Assembly (NCBI GenBank): GCA_937897325.1
Contig: CALCOY010000097.1
Span: 46,516 to 110,515, forward strand
Length of the DNA: 64,000 nucleotides
Direction: 5' to 3'
Source of the DNA: an uncultured Shimia sp.
GTDB taxonomy: Bacteria; Pseudomonadota; Alphaproteobacteria; Rhodobacterales; Rhodobacteraceae
Shown: piece by piece, positions 9,354 through 17,984 of the stretch
Layout: each line of letters starts with the position of its first letter
Position numbering within the stretch: the stretch's first letter is position 1
Translations under genes and position numbers: made by a program
The notes under the pieces: generated by a model
What the model saw: the letters and a program-made list of their open reading frames with translations, nothing else
Told to the model about the DNA's origin: nothing
The model's database searches: none

Positions 9354-10271
9354 TTGAAACCCAATGCGATTGAGGTCTTTGCTCCTGCAAAGATCAACCT
9401 GACGCTGCATGTGACGGGGCAGCGAAATGACGGGTATCATTTGCTTGATTCCCTGGTGGCGTTTGCAACCATTGGTGACGTCGTCACAATAAGTGAAGGT
9501 GATGCGCTGACATTGGCGGTGGATGGTCCCGAAAACGATGGCCTCCCTGACGACATGCAGAACCTTGCCATGCGCGCTGCGGCCTTGGTCAGGCAGGATG
9601 GGGCTGCTTTGACCCTGACCAAGAACCTCCCGGCCTCCTCAGGTATTGGCGGCGGCTCGGCCGATGCGGCGGCAGCCTATCGAGGCATGCTGTATCACAC
9701 AGATCGGACCTGCCGCGATTTGTCTTCGGCCTCTAAAAGTGTTGTCGGCCACCATGCGGAAAAGCTGCTGGCGCTTGGTGCTGACATTCCGATGTGCCTG
9801 CTGTCGCGGTCGGCCCGTGTCACAGGTATTGGAGAGCACATCGAACCGCTGAGCCTGCCATACGTCCCTGCTGTTCTCGTGAATTCACGCCTGCCGGTGG
9901 CGACGCCCGATGTCTTTCGTGCGCTGATCCATCGGCAAAACGCTTCGATGCCCGATGAGTTGCCTGTGTTTCAGGATGTGGAGCGCCTGATCGGCTGGCT
10001 CGCAGGTATGCGCAACGACCTCGAAGCCGCTGCACTCAAGGTCGCGCCGGTCATCGGTGATGTGCTTGGGGCCCTGACGGCCTTTGGCGGCTGCAAATTG
10101 GCGCGCATGTCAGGGTCGGGAGCAACCTGCTTTGGTCTTTTTACCACCCCCGAAGCGGCCAGCGATGTTGCGCTGGAACTGGGCGCAGCCCATCCGGATT
10201 GGTGGGTCAAGGAAACGGTATTGGGCGATCAGTCGGCCCTCGCAACACCACAGGCAGACATTCCTGATTGA
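9354..10271 (+). CDS. ispE: 4-diphosphocytidyl-2-C-methyl-D-erythritol kinase
   Basis: The 305-residue GHMP kinase has the family start FAPAKINLTLHVTGQRNDGY, with the catalytic lysine region, the ATP-binding glycine loop LPASSGIGGGSADAAAAY near residue 97, and the C-terminal ARMSGSGATCFGLF motif. It phosphorylates CDP-methylerythritol in the non-mevalonate isoprenoid pathway. The start is TTG, 9 bases after the TPR gene. The convergent polyprenyl diphosphate synthase next door uses the products of the same pathway, though adjacency alone does not prove co-regulation. Confidence 0.95.
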   Translation: MKPNAIEVFAPAKINLTLHVTGQRNDGYHLLDSLVAFATIGDVVTISEGDALTLAVDGPENDGLPDDMQNLAMRAAALVRQDGAALTLTKNLPASSGIGGGSADAAAAYRGMLYHTDRTCRDLSSASKSVVGHHAEKLLALGADIPMCLLSRSARVTGIGEHIEPLSLPYVPAVLVNSRLPVATPDVFRALIHRQNASMPDELPVFQDVERLIGWLAGMRNDLEAAALKVAPVIGDVLGALTAFGGCKLARMSGSGATCFGLFTTPEAASDVALELGAAHPDWWVKETVLGDQSALATPQADIPD

Positions 10272-10331
10272 CCGAACGCTTATCAAAAGAATTGCCAATG
10301 CGAGATAAGTTCACGGTTTTGGACTCTGAGT

Positions 10332-11330
10332 TCAGTTGATCCGCTCAACCACGTAATCGGCCAGATCAATCAGTGTGTCGCGGACATCGTTCGCGGGCAG
10401 GGTGCCAAGCGCCGTCTTGGCCCTATCGGCCCAGCCGATCGCATCCGCCCGAGTTGCGGCAAGCGTGTCATACTTGGCCAGAAGAGACAGCGCGTGTTCC
10501 AGATCGCTATCACTTTGCTGACCCTTCTCTATGGTCCGGATCCAAAAGGCGCGTTCTTCCGCGGTGGCTTGCTTCACAGCCTTGATGACTGGCAGGGTCA
10601 GTTTGCGTTCACGGAAATCATCCCCGACATTCTTTCCTGTCGCCGCGCTGTCCCCCTGATAGTCCAGCAGATCGTCCACGATTTGAAAGGCGATGCCAAG
10701 GCAATCCCCGTAGTCGAACAAGGCTTTGACATGTGCCTCCGGGCTGCCCGCGATTACACCACCGACCTCTGTCGCGGCCGAGAACAAGGCCGCCGTCTTC
10801 CCCCGTACCACCCGCAGATAAACCTCTTCATCCGTAGCGAGGTTCTGGGCCGCCGTCAGCTGCAGCACTTCGCCCTCGGCAATGGTAGCAGCTGCATTCG
10901 ATAGAATATCAAGCACCCGCAGGCTTCCCGTCTCGACCATCAACTGGAACGAGCGCGCAAACAGGTAGTCGCCCACAAGAACCGAAGATTTGTTGTCCCA
11001 AAGCAAGTTCGCCGTCGGACGCCCACGCCGTTGGCCGCTTTCGTCGACCACATCGTCATGCAGCAGGGTGGCCGTGTGAATGAACTCGACCGTCGCGGCC
11101 AGATTGATATGGAAGGGCCCGTCATAGCCGCACATGATCGCCGAACCGAGCGTCAGCATGGGCCGCAGCCGTTTGCCCCCCGCATCGACCAGATGACGGG
11201 TGACTTCCGGGATCCGGGGTGCATGTTCCGAAGCCATCCGCTCGCGGATCAGTGCGTTCATTGCGTCAAGCTCCGGCGCAAGCCGCTCTGCCAACCGTTC
11301 ATGCGGTTTGGAAATCACTCTGGTGTCCAT
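10332..11330 (-). CDS. Polyprenyl (octa/decaprenyl) diphosphate synthase
   Basis: The 332-residue protein carries both aspartate-rich motifs of trans-prenyltransferases: LLHDDVVDES (first, near residue 91) and QIVDDLLDY (second, near residue 217). GGKRLRPMLTLGSA precedes the first motif. It elongates farnesyl or geranylgeranyl diphosphate to the side chain of ubiquinone. In Rhodobacteraceae this is typically ten isoprene units, but chain length cannot be read from the motifs. It is transcribed divergently from the DUF2007 gene. Confidence 0.94.
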   Translation of the reverse strand: MDTRVISKPHERLAERLAPELDAMNALIRERMASEHAPRIPEVTRHLVDAGGKRLRPMLTLGSAIMCGYDGPFHINLAATVEFIHTATLLHDDVVDESGQRRGRPTANLLWDNKSSVLVGDYLFARSFQLMVETGSLRVLDILSNAAATIAEGEVLQLTAAQNLATDEEVYLRVVRGKTAALFSAATEVGGVIAGSPEAHVKALFDYGDCLGIAFQIVDDLLDYQGDSAATGKNVGDDFRERKLTLPVIKAVKQATAEERAFWIRTIEKGQQSDSDLEHALSLLAKYDTLAATRADAIGWADRAKTALGTLPANDVRDTLIDLADYVVERIN

Positions 11331-11386
11331 TGCAAATCCAAAGCCAGGCTCGACAAGGGTCGCACCGCGCTATTAAATCCCCGCTT

Positions 11387-11602
11387 ATGAAGGAACTCCT
11401 GCGTAGCACCGATCCGACGATCATCGCCTTTGCATCTGCCCTTCTCCAAGGGGAGGATATAGACTGCTTTCAAATGGACGTAAACATGAGCATCCTGGAA
11501 GGCGGGATCGGGATCTTTCCACGCCGCTTGATGGTGCATGAAGACGACCATGATGCCGCTCTTCGTGTGATGCGCGACAATGACATCGATCTCGGATACT
11601 GA
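11387..11602 (+). CDS. DUF2007-family protein
   Basis: The 71-residue protein begins MKELLRSTDPTIIAFASALL and contains the ECFQ-like CFQMDVNMSILEGG and RLMVHEDDHDAALRVM pattern of DUF2007, a ferredoxin-like fold sometimes called a putative signal-transducing protein. Its function is not known. Its last 23 bases overlap the start of the TrmN6-like methyltransferase in another frame, which implies translational coupling. This DUF2007-methyltransferase pairing next to the polyprenyl synthase is a conserved-looking arrangement. Confidence 0.82.
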   Translation: MKELLRSTDPTIIAFASALLQGEDIDCFQMDVNMSILEGGIGIFPRRLMVHEDDHDAALRVMRDNDIDLGY

Positions 11603-12323
11603 TCTCACGCATGATGCGTTTTTGGGCGGAAAGCTCCGTATCTGGCAGCCTAAAGAGGGGTATCGCGCAGGCGTAGATCCCGTTTTGCTTGCGGCCTGTG
11701 TTCCTGCGCGCGCCGGTCAAAGCGTACTGGACCTTGGTTGTGGAGTGGGAACTGCGGCGCTATGCCTCGGGGCGCGTGTGCGTGATCTGACGCTTTTAGG
11801 TGTCGAAAGACAGGCACTCTATGCCGATGTCGCCCGGCGCAACGGGCTTGATGCGGTCACAGCCGACATCGCGGCATTGCCGAGCACGTTGCGGCAACGG
11901 CGCTTCGACCATGTGCTGATCAACCCGCCTTACTACTCGCCCGATGCACACAAGGCCTCCACCAGGCAGGATCGAAGCGATGCGCGCGTTGAGGCCACAC
12001 CGCTTGCCAGATGGATCGACGTTGCCGCCCGACGCCTGAAGCCGAAAGGTCACCTGCATGTGATTCACCGGGCAGAAAGACTGCCGCAGCTTTTGACGCT
12101 GGTTTCGGAGAAACTGGGCAGTATAGAGGTTCTGCCGCTTCAGCCAAGGGTGCAAAAACCGGCAGAGCTGATCATTTTGCGAGCACGGAAAGAGGGGCGC
12201 GCCGACTTTCGGCTTCGCGCTCCGATTGTGCTGCACTGCGGCAAGCGTCATTTGCGCGATGGCGAAGGCTACAGCCCTGAAATTGAAGAGGTTCTTCGAC
12301 GGGGCGCCGCTTTGTGGCTCTGA
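11580..12323 (+). CDS. tRNA1(Val) (adenine-37-N6)-methyltransferase-like protein (TrmN6 family)
   Basis: The 247-residue class I methyltransferase has the SAM-binding VLDLGCGVGTAALCLGARV near residue 48 and the NPPYY motif near residue 115 that marks N6-adenine methyltransferases. The N-terminal region (AFLGGKLRIWQPKEGYRAG) matches the TrmN6 family, which methylates A37 of tRNA1Val. The substrate is inferred from the family. The ATG lies inside the end of the DUF2007 gene. A small YdcH-like gene follows on the same strand. Confidence 0.86.
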   Translation: MTSISDTDLTHDAFLGGKLRIWQPKEGYRAGVDPVLLAACVPARAGQSVLDLGCGVGTAALCLGARVRDLTLLGVERQALYADVARRNGLDAVTADIAALPSTLRQRRFDHVLINPPYYSPDAHKASTRQDRSDARVEATPLARWIDVAARRLKPKGHLHVIHRAERLPQLLTLVSEKLGSIEVLPLQPRVQKPAELIILRARKEGRADFRLRAPIVLHCGKRHLRDGEGYSPEIEEVLRRGAALWL

Positions 12324-12433
12324 AAAACCGATAAAACCGTATGAAAACTCTGCAGCTGGTGTTGCGCGCGCAGCGTGACAGATCGCCAAATCTGTGGTTC
12401 GGTCGACATATCTTTGAATAGCAGGAGGTTTGT

Positions 12434-12598
12434 ATGAGCGTCGCAGGGCATCTTGAGGAATTGAAAAAGAAGCATCAGACACTCAGCGTTCAAGTGGAAC
12501 AAGCGCAGCGTTCTCCCGGCACCGACGATTTGGAGATTGCCACGCTCAAGAAACAGAAGCTCAAGCTGAAAGAAGAGATCAGTCGATTATCAAGCTGA
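12434..12598 (+). CDS. YdcH-like DUF465 small coiled protein
   Basis: The 54-residue protein reads MSVAGHLEELKKKHQTLS and ends LKLKEEISRLSS, a charged helical hairpin typical of DUF465/YdcH. AGGAGG at 12423-12428 precedes the ATG by 5 bases. The function of the family is unknown. The stop codon overlaps by 9 bases the convergent end of the transporter pseudogene. Confidence 0.85.
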   Translation: MSVAGHLEELKKKHQTLSVQVEQAQRSPGTDDLEIATLKKQKLKLKEEISRLSS

Positions 12599-12894
12599 TT
12601 GTTTTGCACGCCAGCTTGTAAGAACGGCCAGCAAAGCACCTCCGGTGATCAGACCAGCCGACAAAAGCAACGCTAGGCTTGGTTTATCGCTTACGGCGGC
12701 GATCAAAACCAATGTTGAAAGCAGCAGCGCGGCGTAGGAGGCCGTGCAGAGAACCGGTATATTGCATTTCTTCATACCAATGTCCCAGACGTAAAATGCC
12801 AGACCGACAGGTCCCAACCCCTGCAGAATGCTTGCCCAAGTGATTCCGTCGGACGGCCAGACAGGCGTCTCAGTCATCAGGTGCAGAGGCAGTG

Positions 12895-12902
12895 ACAAGA
12901 AT
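12895..12902. repeat. Target-site duplication, left copy (8 bp)
   Basis: ACAAGAAT directly precedes the left end of the IS66-type element. The right copy differs at one base. Eight bases is the duplication length known for IS66-family elements. Confidence 0.85.
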
Positions 12903-12987
12903 GTAAGCGTCCGGTCTGACTGCCCTGCAGTGGTGCGCTGATATCGGATAGTGTCCACTTAGCTAAGTGAAAACTTAAGAGGCCGGA

Positions 12988-13083
12988 ATGGCGAAGCGGC
13001 GCAAGTGCAGGAAGTGGAGCGATGACGAGAAGCCCATGATATGTGCGAAGACTGTCGTTCCGGGCGTTTCGGTTGCTCAGGTG
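12988..13083 (+). pseudogene. IS66 TnpA-like N-terminal fragment
   Basis: The frame reads MAKRRKCRKWSDDEKPMICA and VVPGVSVAQV, matching the N-terminal helix-turn-helix of the IS66 accessory protein TnpA. The similarity ends near 13083, where the frame joins the TnpC remnant after an internal deletion. Confidence 0.8.
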
Positions 13084-13099
13084 GGGCGCCGCCCCTCGG

Positions 13100-13490
13100 C
13101 AAGCCAATGCCAAGCCCATCTTCGACGACCTGCGGGACTGGCTGGGCAAGCAACCCACGACCATATCCGGCAAGTCCCCACTCGCTCAGGCAAACCGCTA
13201 TTCACTCACGCGCATGCGACGGCCTAGGTCATACCTGGATCACGGCATCTTGGAATTGGACAACAACACAGCCCAACGCACCATGCGGGCTGCGGGCCAT
13301 CGCCCTTGTGCGCAAGAACTACGTCTTCGTGGGATCACCCGCCGGTGGTAGCGCGGCCGCCGTGGCATACACGCTCATCGAAACAGCCAGATTTAACGGT
13401 GTCGATCCCGAGACCCGGCGCGCCGACACCGTCGCCCGCATTCCCGACTGCAAAATCACGAAAGTGCAGGATTGGATGCCCTGGAAATAG
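13100..13490 (+). pseudogene. IS66 TnpC transposase C-terminal fragment, frameshifted
   Basis: One frame gives AKPIFDDLRDWLGKQ, SPLAQANRYSLTR and HGILELDNNTAQRTMRA, the conserved C-terminal part of the IS66 DDE transposase. Near 13290 the similarity moves to another frame with LVRKNYVFVGSPAGG and VDPETRRADTVARIPD, ending at a TAG. The N-terminal two-thirds, including most of the catalytic core, are missing. Confidence 0.87.
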
Positions 13491-13918
13491 GTCTTCTGAA
13501 GCGCTGTTGGGCGATTGCGCCCGGAATAGTCGCATCCACAACGGCTGTGGCTGATGTCTGTGACAAAGTTCGGCCAGCCTGGAACCCTGCGGATGGCCCG
13601 GTCAACCAACTTGAAGGCCTGGCCTTGTTCTTCTTTGAACCATTTGGCCTGATTGTCTTGGTACCAACCATTACCATTGTTTTGCTGAGGAAAATCTGGC
13701 TCACCGCAATCGTCGTGGCGCTGCTCATTGCAATGGTCTCATTGAACATCAGTACCTGGATTGAAGCCGATGATATGACCAACTTTGCCATCTCAGAGGG
13801 CTGCATCACCGCGCCCGTGCCAACCACCACAATCTTGATCGCGCTTATGGCGATCATCTCAATGACTACTTGGCGCACATCACGACGCCGGAAGCCAGCA
13901 GCCCGAGCGAACGCTTAC

Positions 13919-13926
13919 ACAAGAGT
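13919..13926. repeat. Target-site duplication, right copy (8 bp)
   Basis: ACAAGAGT directly follows the right end of the IS66-type element and matches the left copy at 7 of 8 bases. The single difference fits an old insertion. Confidence 0.85.
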
Positions 13927-14460
13927 GCGGACCCAAGACAAAAGACCGCCACGCTTGACGTTGGCACGTCACCCAACCTTCGTGAAAGCACGGAGTATCC
14001 AGACCATGTTAGGGCGCATGTCTTGGCCAGAATGTAGCCCGTTGCCGCGTCTGCCGACACCTCTTATTGCCCGGCTGCAATGACAAAGCCTCCCCCGGCC
14101 AGCCCCATCAAAGCGCCCAATACATGCCCGCCCCGCAGCCTTTTGTCGGGAAGCAAACCGGAAAAGATCACGATCAGCAGCGGTCAAAGATAGGCAATCA
14201 GGATGGCCTCTGCCGGAGGGGCCAAGCGCAGGGCCGAAAAATACAATGCATGATATTCAAAAAGTGCGAATGTGCCTAAGGCGTAGACGCGCCACGAAAA
14301 TTGGCGCAACTCCCGCAATCTGCAGGAAAGCACGGCCCGAAGAACGCCGACGAGGCCATCAAGCTCAAAGATCATCGTGTTCAATATCAACCATGGCGCA
14401 GAGCCAGCAAGGCCCACAGCAGGACGGACAGGAAGCCGACTGCAGTCGCCTGAGACTTTG

Positions 14461-15399
14461 TCATATGCCCGGCACCGGAACGAGATCCATCGCGTCGGTG
14501 ACATGGGCCGTTTTTTCGATTTCCTCCAGCATCCAGTCGCGGAAGGCGGCGATCTGAGGCCTGTTCTCTGCCCCGTTCAGACACAAAAAGCGAAACCGAC
14601 CGCCCGTCCGAAGGGCCAGTTTGTAAGGTGCGGCAAGGCGGCCATCCGCGATGTCTTTTACCACCAAAGCGCGGCGGCCCAGAACGACACCAACGCCGGA
14701 CAGGGCAGCATCCAGCGCATGATCGGCCTGAGAAAAGCGCGGGCCATGTTCAGGCTTGAAATCGATGCCCGCTGCGTAAAACCAGGCCTCCCAATCGCAA
14801 CTCGGTTTGAGAAAGTTGATGCTGTCGTCAAAGATCAGAGGCGCATTTATTAGATCGCCGGGCGTTGGAAATTGCTCAACAAGATCTGGGGTCATGACCG
14901 GACTGACCCATTCCTCGGCCAAGGGCAAAACGTAAAGATCCTCCTTGGTTTCGTAGCCAAAGCGGACCGCCACGTCGATGGCATCGCGTCCAAAATCCAT
15001 GAAGCGCAATGAGGCCGAAAACCGCAATTCTATCTGGGGATGTTTCTGCGCAAAGTCATAAAGTCGTGGCGCCAGCCACTTGGCTGTAAATGCCGGACCC
15101 GCTGTCACGATCAATGTCTGATGGTCCTGCAGCCGTTCGGTCGCGCGCCAAGCTGTCGCCAGTGTCCGAAACCCTTCTGCTGCGCCAGGCGCCAGGGTTT
15201 CACCCGCCTCGGTCAATTCGACTGCGCGGTTGAGCCTGCGAAAGAGCGGTGCGCCGAGGTGATCTTCCAATGATTTGATCTGAAACGACAAAGCGGCGGG
15301 TGTTACGTTCAACTCCTCCGCGGCTTTCGCGAACGACATGTGCCGGGACGCGGCGTCAAATGCGCGTAACGCCGTCAACGGGGGAAGTCGGTCTGACAT
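14461..15399 (-). CDS. LysR-family transcriptional regulator (GcvA-like)
   Basis: The 312-residue protein has an N-terminal winged helix-turn-helix (LPPLTALRAFDAASRHMSFA, then KAAEELNVTPAALSFQIKSLE) at about residues 5-65. A periplasmic-binding-like effector domain follows. The LPPLTALRAF start and the DIAVRFG-like DVAVRFGYETKEDLYVLPL segment resemble the GcvA subgroup. Its stop overlaps the start of the DMT transporter pseudogene as ATGA, so it probably controlled that transporter. With the transporter broken, its remaining targets are unknown. The effector is not identifiable. Confidence 0.93.
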   Translation of the reverse strand: MSDRLPPLTALRAFDAASRHMSFAKAAEELNVTPAALSFQIKSLEDHLGAPLFRRLNRAVELTEAGETLAPGAAEGFRTLATAWRATERLQDHQTLIVTAGPAFTAKWLAPRLYDFAQKHPQIELRFSASLRFMDFGRDAIDVAVRFGYETKEDLYVLPLAEEWVSPVMTPDLVEQFPTPGDLINAPLIFDDSINFLKPSCDWEAWFYAAGIDFKPEHGPRFSQADHALDAALSGVGVVLGRRALVVKDIADGRLAAPYKLALRTGGRFRFLCLNGAENRPQIAAFRDWMLEEIEKTAHVTDAMDLVPVPGI

Positions 15400-15509
15400 T
15401 GTCGGATAAGATATTCTTGTCTGAAGTGTGCAAAACTCTCGTTTGTCAGCAGGTTATGAAAGGTTCATCTTAGGGTCAATTCAAAAACACTGATCCAAGG
15501 ATGCTCGCC

Positions 15510-15626
15510 ATGATCGAAGCGACAACAAACCCCAAAGTCCGCCGCGCCTTTCAAACAGCCCATGCACAGCGTAGTGCTGCGATGCAATCTGCATGGGGCT
15601 GGCTGTTCGGCCGCCGCGCCAACTGA
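15510..15626 (+). CDS. Small basic protein, 38 residues
   Basis: A short ORF divergent from the LysR gene reads MIEATTNPKVRRAFQTAHAQ and ends AWGWLFGRRAN. AAGGA at 15497-15501 is 8 bases before the ATG; an ATG at 15501 is a weaker alternative. A strong hairpin follows at 15670. Placement and ribosome-binding site support a real small gene, but no family is recognised. Confidence 0.55.
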   Translation: MIEATTNPKVRRAFQTAHAQRSAAMQSAWGWLFGRRAN

Positions 15627-15669
15627 TCTTTCCGCTGATGAACGGCCGTCATCTTACGGAATGCAAGAA

Positions 15670-15694
15670 GGGGCTGGTCTTCTGGACCAGCCCC
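15670..15694 (+). terminator. Terminator hairpin between two convergent small genes
   Basis: GGGGCTGGTC and GACCAGCCCC pair perfectly around the loop TTCTG. A short T-rich GTTTCAGTT follows on this strand. The hairpin lies just past the ends of small genes on both strands and could stop transcription from both. Confidence 0.8.
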
Positions 15695-15697
15695 GTT

Positions 15698-15859
15698 TCA
15701 GTTCATCTGCTGTTTAGCTTTAGCGATCAAATCGGCAATCTCTGCACCGATTTCATCGCGGCGTCGACCGCTGGTCGATAGATACTCTTCCGACAAAATC
15801 GCTATGCGATCCGCAGTGTTTTTCATCTTGGTCGGATCAACTTCTGTTGTGCTTTGCAT
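15698..15859 (-). CDS. Small helical protein downstream of phaB
   Basis: The 53-residue frame reads MQSTTEVDPTKMKNTADRIA and ends AEIADLIAKAKQQMN, mostly charged helix. AGGCGG lies about 8 bases before the ATG. It follows phaA and phaB on the same strand, separated from phaB by a hairpin. No family is recognised. A link to PHB metabolism is only suggested by position. Confidence 0.6.
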   Translation of the reverse strand: MQSTTEVDPTKMKNTADRIAILSEEYLSTSGRRRDEIGAEIADLIAKAKQQMN

Positions 15860-15958
15860 TGTGCCGCCTGCTCTTGTTTGCGTGCCAAGCTATGCAAGAC
15901 CTGTAAAATTTTTGTTTCTTCCGCGTCAATGTGCCCGCAAGGCGATGCTGCGGCACGA

Positions 15959-15989
15959 TAGAGGCCGCGCATTTCGGCGCGGCCCCTCT
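15959..15989 (-). terminator. Hairpin downstream of phaB
   Basis: An imperfect inverted repeat, AGAGG-CCGCGC paired with GCGCGG-CCCCTCT, starts 14 bases after the phaB stop. No T run follows on the minus strand, so it may act as an attenuator or RNA-stabilising stem rather than a strong terminator. Confidence 0.5.
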
Positions 15990-16002
15990 GCAAAAAAGGG
16001 TG

Positions 16003-16725
16003 TCAGACGAAGAACTGAGCGCCGTTGGCCGAGATTGTCGAGCCATTGATAAAGCCCGCATCTTCAGAGGCCAGAAAGCTGACGCAGCGGGCAATCTCAT
16101 CCGGTTCCCCCAGACGACCGGCGGGGATCTGGGCGATGATGCTTTCGCGCACTTTTTCTGGCACGGCCATCACCATGTCGGTGCCGATATAGCCGGGGCA
16201 GATCGCGTTTGCCGTGATCCCTGCGCGCGCGCCTTCCTGGGCCAAGGATTTGACGATGCCCAGATCACCGGCCTTAGTCGCGGCATAGTTAACTTGTGCG
16301 AACTGGCCCTTTTGCCCGTTGATGGACGAGATCACCACAACCCGTCCGAACTTGCGTTCGCGCATGCCGGGCCAGATGGGATGCACGGTGTTGAACACGC
16401 CGGTCAAATTCGTATCGATCACGTCTTTCCATTGGTCCGGCGTCATCTTGTGGAAGGGGGCATCGCGGGTAATCCCCGCATTGGCCACGACCGTGTCGAT
16501 GGGCCCCAGATCCGCCTCAACCTGCGCGATGCCTGCGGCGGAGGCTTCATAATCTGCGACGTTCCACTTGTAGGTCTTGATGCCCGTTGCGTCGGTAAAC
16601 TTGGCCGCCGCTTCATCGTTGCCCGCATATGTGGCCGCGACCTCGTAACCGTCCGCCTTCAACGCCTTCGATATTGCCTCTCCGATACCACGGCTTCCTC
16701 CCGTGACCAGTGCCACACGTCCCAT
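16003..16725 (-). CDS. phaB: Acetoacetyl-CoA reductase
   Basis: The 240-residue short-chain dehydrogenase has the cofactor motif VTGGSRGIGEAISKAL at the N-terminus, NAG (VVANAGITRD), the catalytic Ser in VISSINGQKGQFAQ and YAATK (Tyr and Lys). The ending INGSTISANGAQFFV is typical of PhaB. It reduces acetoacetyl-CoA to (R)-3-hydroxybutyryl-CoA with NADPH, the second step of PHB synthesis. AAAGGA is 7 bases before the ATG. phaA lies upstream on the same strand. No PHB synthase gene is in the window. Confidence 0.95.
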   Translation of the reverse strand: MGRVALVTGGSRGIGEAISKALKADGYEVAATYAGNDEAAAKFTDATGIKTYKWNVADYEASAAGIAQVEADLGPIDTVVANAGITRDAPFHKMTPDQWKDVIDTNLTGVFNTVHPIWPGMRERKFGRVVVISSINGQKGQFAQVNYAATKAGDLGIVKSLAQEGARAGITANAICPGYIGTDMVMAVPEKVRESIIAQIPAGRLGEPDEIARCVSFLASEDAGFINGSTISANGAQFFV

Positions 16726-16808
16726 GTCAGTTCCTTTTTCTGTTTGTCGCGTGATAGCCGGACAAGCCGACCATCACTTTGATGTGCGTCAATATTTCCT
16801 CCGAGGGT

Positions 16809-17984
16809 CTAGGCCCGCTCGACGCACATGGCTACACCCATGCCTCCTCCGATGCACAACGTGGCCAACCCCTTTTTGGCGTCGCGCCGCTGCATTTCGA
16901 AAAGGAGCGTGTTTAGAATGCGCGCGCCTGATGCCCCTATCGGATGCCCGATGGCGATCGCGCCGCCGTTCACGTTCACCTTCTCCGGATCCCAGCCCAT
17001 GTCCTTGTTGACCGCGCAGGCCTGCGCCGCGAAAGCCTCGTTGGCCTCGACAAGATCCAGGTCCTCTGCCTTCCAGCCTGCCTTGTCGAGTGCTTTGCGG
17101 CTGGCATGGATCGGGCCGACTCCCATGATGGCTGGATCAAGACCGGCAGTCGCGTAAGAGGCGATGCGCGCCAGCGGTTCGATCCCGCGTTTCTCTGCCT
17201 CGTCAGCTGACATCAGAAGCACGGCAGCTGCGCCATCGTTTAGGCCAGAAGCATTTGCGGCGGTAACAGAACCTTCTTTGACGAAGGCGGGGCGCAGCTT
17301 TTGCATGGCTTCAAGCGTTGCGCCGTGGCGGATGTATTCATCGGCGTCGACCAGGATGTCGCCTTTGCGATTTTTGACCGTGAAGGGCATGATCTCATCA
17401 GAGAACCTGCCAGCTTTCTGCGCCGCTTCGGCCTTGTTCTGGCTTGCGACCGCGAATTCGTCTTGCTGATCACGGCTGATCTGCCATTTCTCGGCGACAT
17501 TTTCGGCGGTCTGGCCCATGTGGTAGCCGTTGAAGGCATCCCAAAGGCCATCCCGGATCATCGTATCGATATACTTAAGGTCGCCCATCTTGTGACCGGC
17601 CCGCAGATGGGCCGCATGCGGGCTGAGGGTCATGTTCTCCTGGCCGCCTGCCGCGACGATGTCTGCGTCGCCAAGCTGGATGTGTTGCGCGCCCAGAGCG
17701 ACGGCACGCAAACCGGATCCACAGACCTGGTTGATACTCCAGGCGGCGCTTTCCTGAGGCAGGCCCGCATTGATGTGCGCTTGGCGCGCAGGGTTCTGGC
17801 CCTGGGCGGCGGTCAACACCTGACCAAGGATCGTTTCGCTGACGTCTTCGGCTGCGACGCCTGCACGCTCTACCACGCCAGAGAGAACGGCAGCACCCAG
17901 ATCATGCGCTGGAACACCCGAAAATGCCCCCCCAAAACTGCCAACGGCGGTACGGCAGGCCGACGCGATCACTACATTTGTCAT
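16809..17984 (-). CDS. phaA: Acetyl-CoA C-acetyltransferase (beta-ketothiolase)
   Basis: The 391-residue thiolase has all catalytic residues in the usual places: Cys near 89 in [16 protein letters not shown], His near 347 in [14 protein letters not shown] and Cys near 377 in [15 protein letters not shown]. It condenses two acetyl-CoA to acetoacetyl-CoA. About 80 bases separate it from phaB, so one transcript is likely. Length is standard for biosynthetic thiolases. Confidence 0.95.
   Translation of the reverse strand: MTNVVIASACRTAVGSFGGAFSGVPAHDLGAAVLSGVVERAGVAAEDVSETILGQVLTAAQGQNPARQAHINAGLPQESAAWSINQVCGSGLRAVALGAQHIQLGDADIVAAGGQENMTLSPHAAHLRAGHKMGDLKYIDTMIRDGLWDAFNGYHMGQTAENVAEKWQISRDQQDEFAVASQNKAEAAQKAGRFSDEIMPFTVKNRKGDILVDADEYIRHGATLEAMQKLRPAFVKEGSVTAANASGLNDGAAAVLLMSADEAEKRGIEPLARIASYATAGLDPAIMGVGPIHASRKALDKAGWKAEDLDLVEANEAFAAQACAVNKDMGWDPEKVNVNGGAIAIGHPIGASGARILNTLLFEMQRRDAKKGLATLCIGGGMGVAMCVERA

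Larger units (their letters stand above)
12903..13918. mobile_element. Shortened, decayed IS66-family element
   Basis: The left end begins GTAAGCGTCCGGTCTGACTGC. The right end, read inward on the other strand, begins GTAAGCGTTCGCTCGGGCTGC; 17 of 21 positions match. GTAAGCG is the typical IS66 terminus. Near-identical 8-bp duplications flank it. At 1016 bp it is far shorter than a full IS66 (about 2.5 kb). It keeps only the start of a TnpA-like frame and the end of a TnpC-like frame, so it cannot move by itself. Bases 13491-13902 match no transposase and hold no recognised gene. Confidence 0.9.
12590..14464 (-). pseudogene. DMT/EamA-family transporter, inactivated by IS insertion, frameshift and stops
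   Basis: Pieces of one EamA transporter can be assembled on this strand: MTKSQATAVGFLSVLLWALL at the start, then after a frameshift SAPWLILNTMIF to PPAEAILIAYL, an in-frame TGA where Trp is expected, PLLIVIFSGLLP, a TAA, and ATGYILAKTCALTW. The 3' part (LSLPLHLMTETPVW, GLGPVGLAFYVWDIGMKK) lies beyond the 1-kb insertion. Removing the insertion and one target copy restores an in-frame SALLSLPLHLM. The ATG overlaps the LysR stop as ATGA, so the two were once translationally coupled. The gene cannot make a full-length transporter. Confidence 0.92.

Noticed and set aside
7965..9440. 491-residue minus-strand ORF
   Set aside because: Antisense to the TPR gene; low-complexity composition and no motifs.
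13472..14083. 203-residue plus-strand ORF
   Set aside because: It crosses the IS66-type right end and runs antisense to the transporter remnant, so it cannot be one ancestral gene; only the part inside the element is kept as an open question.
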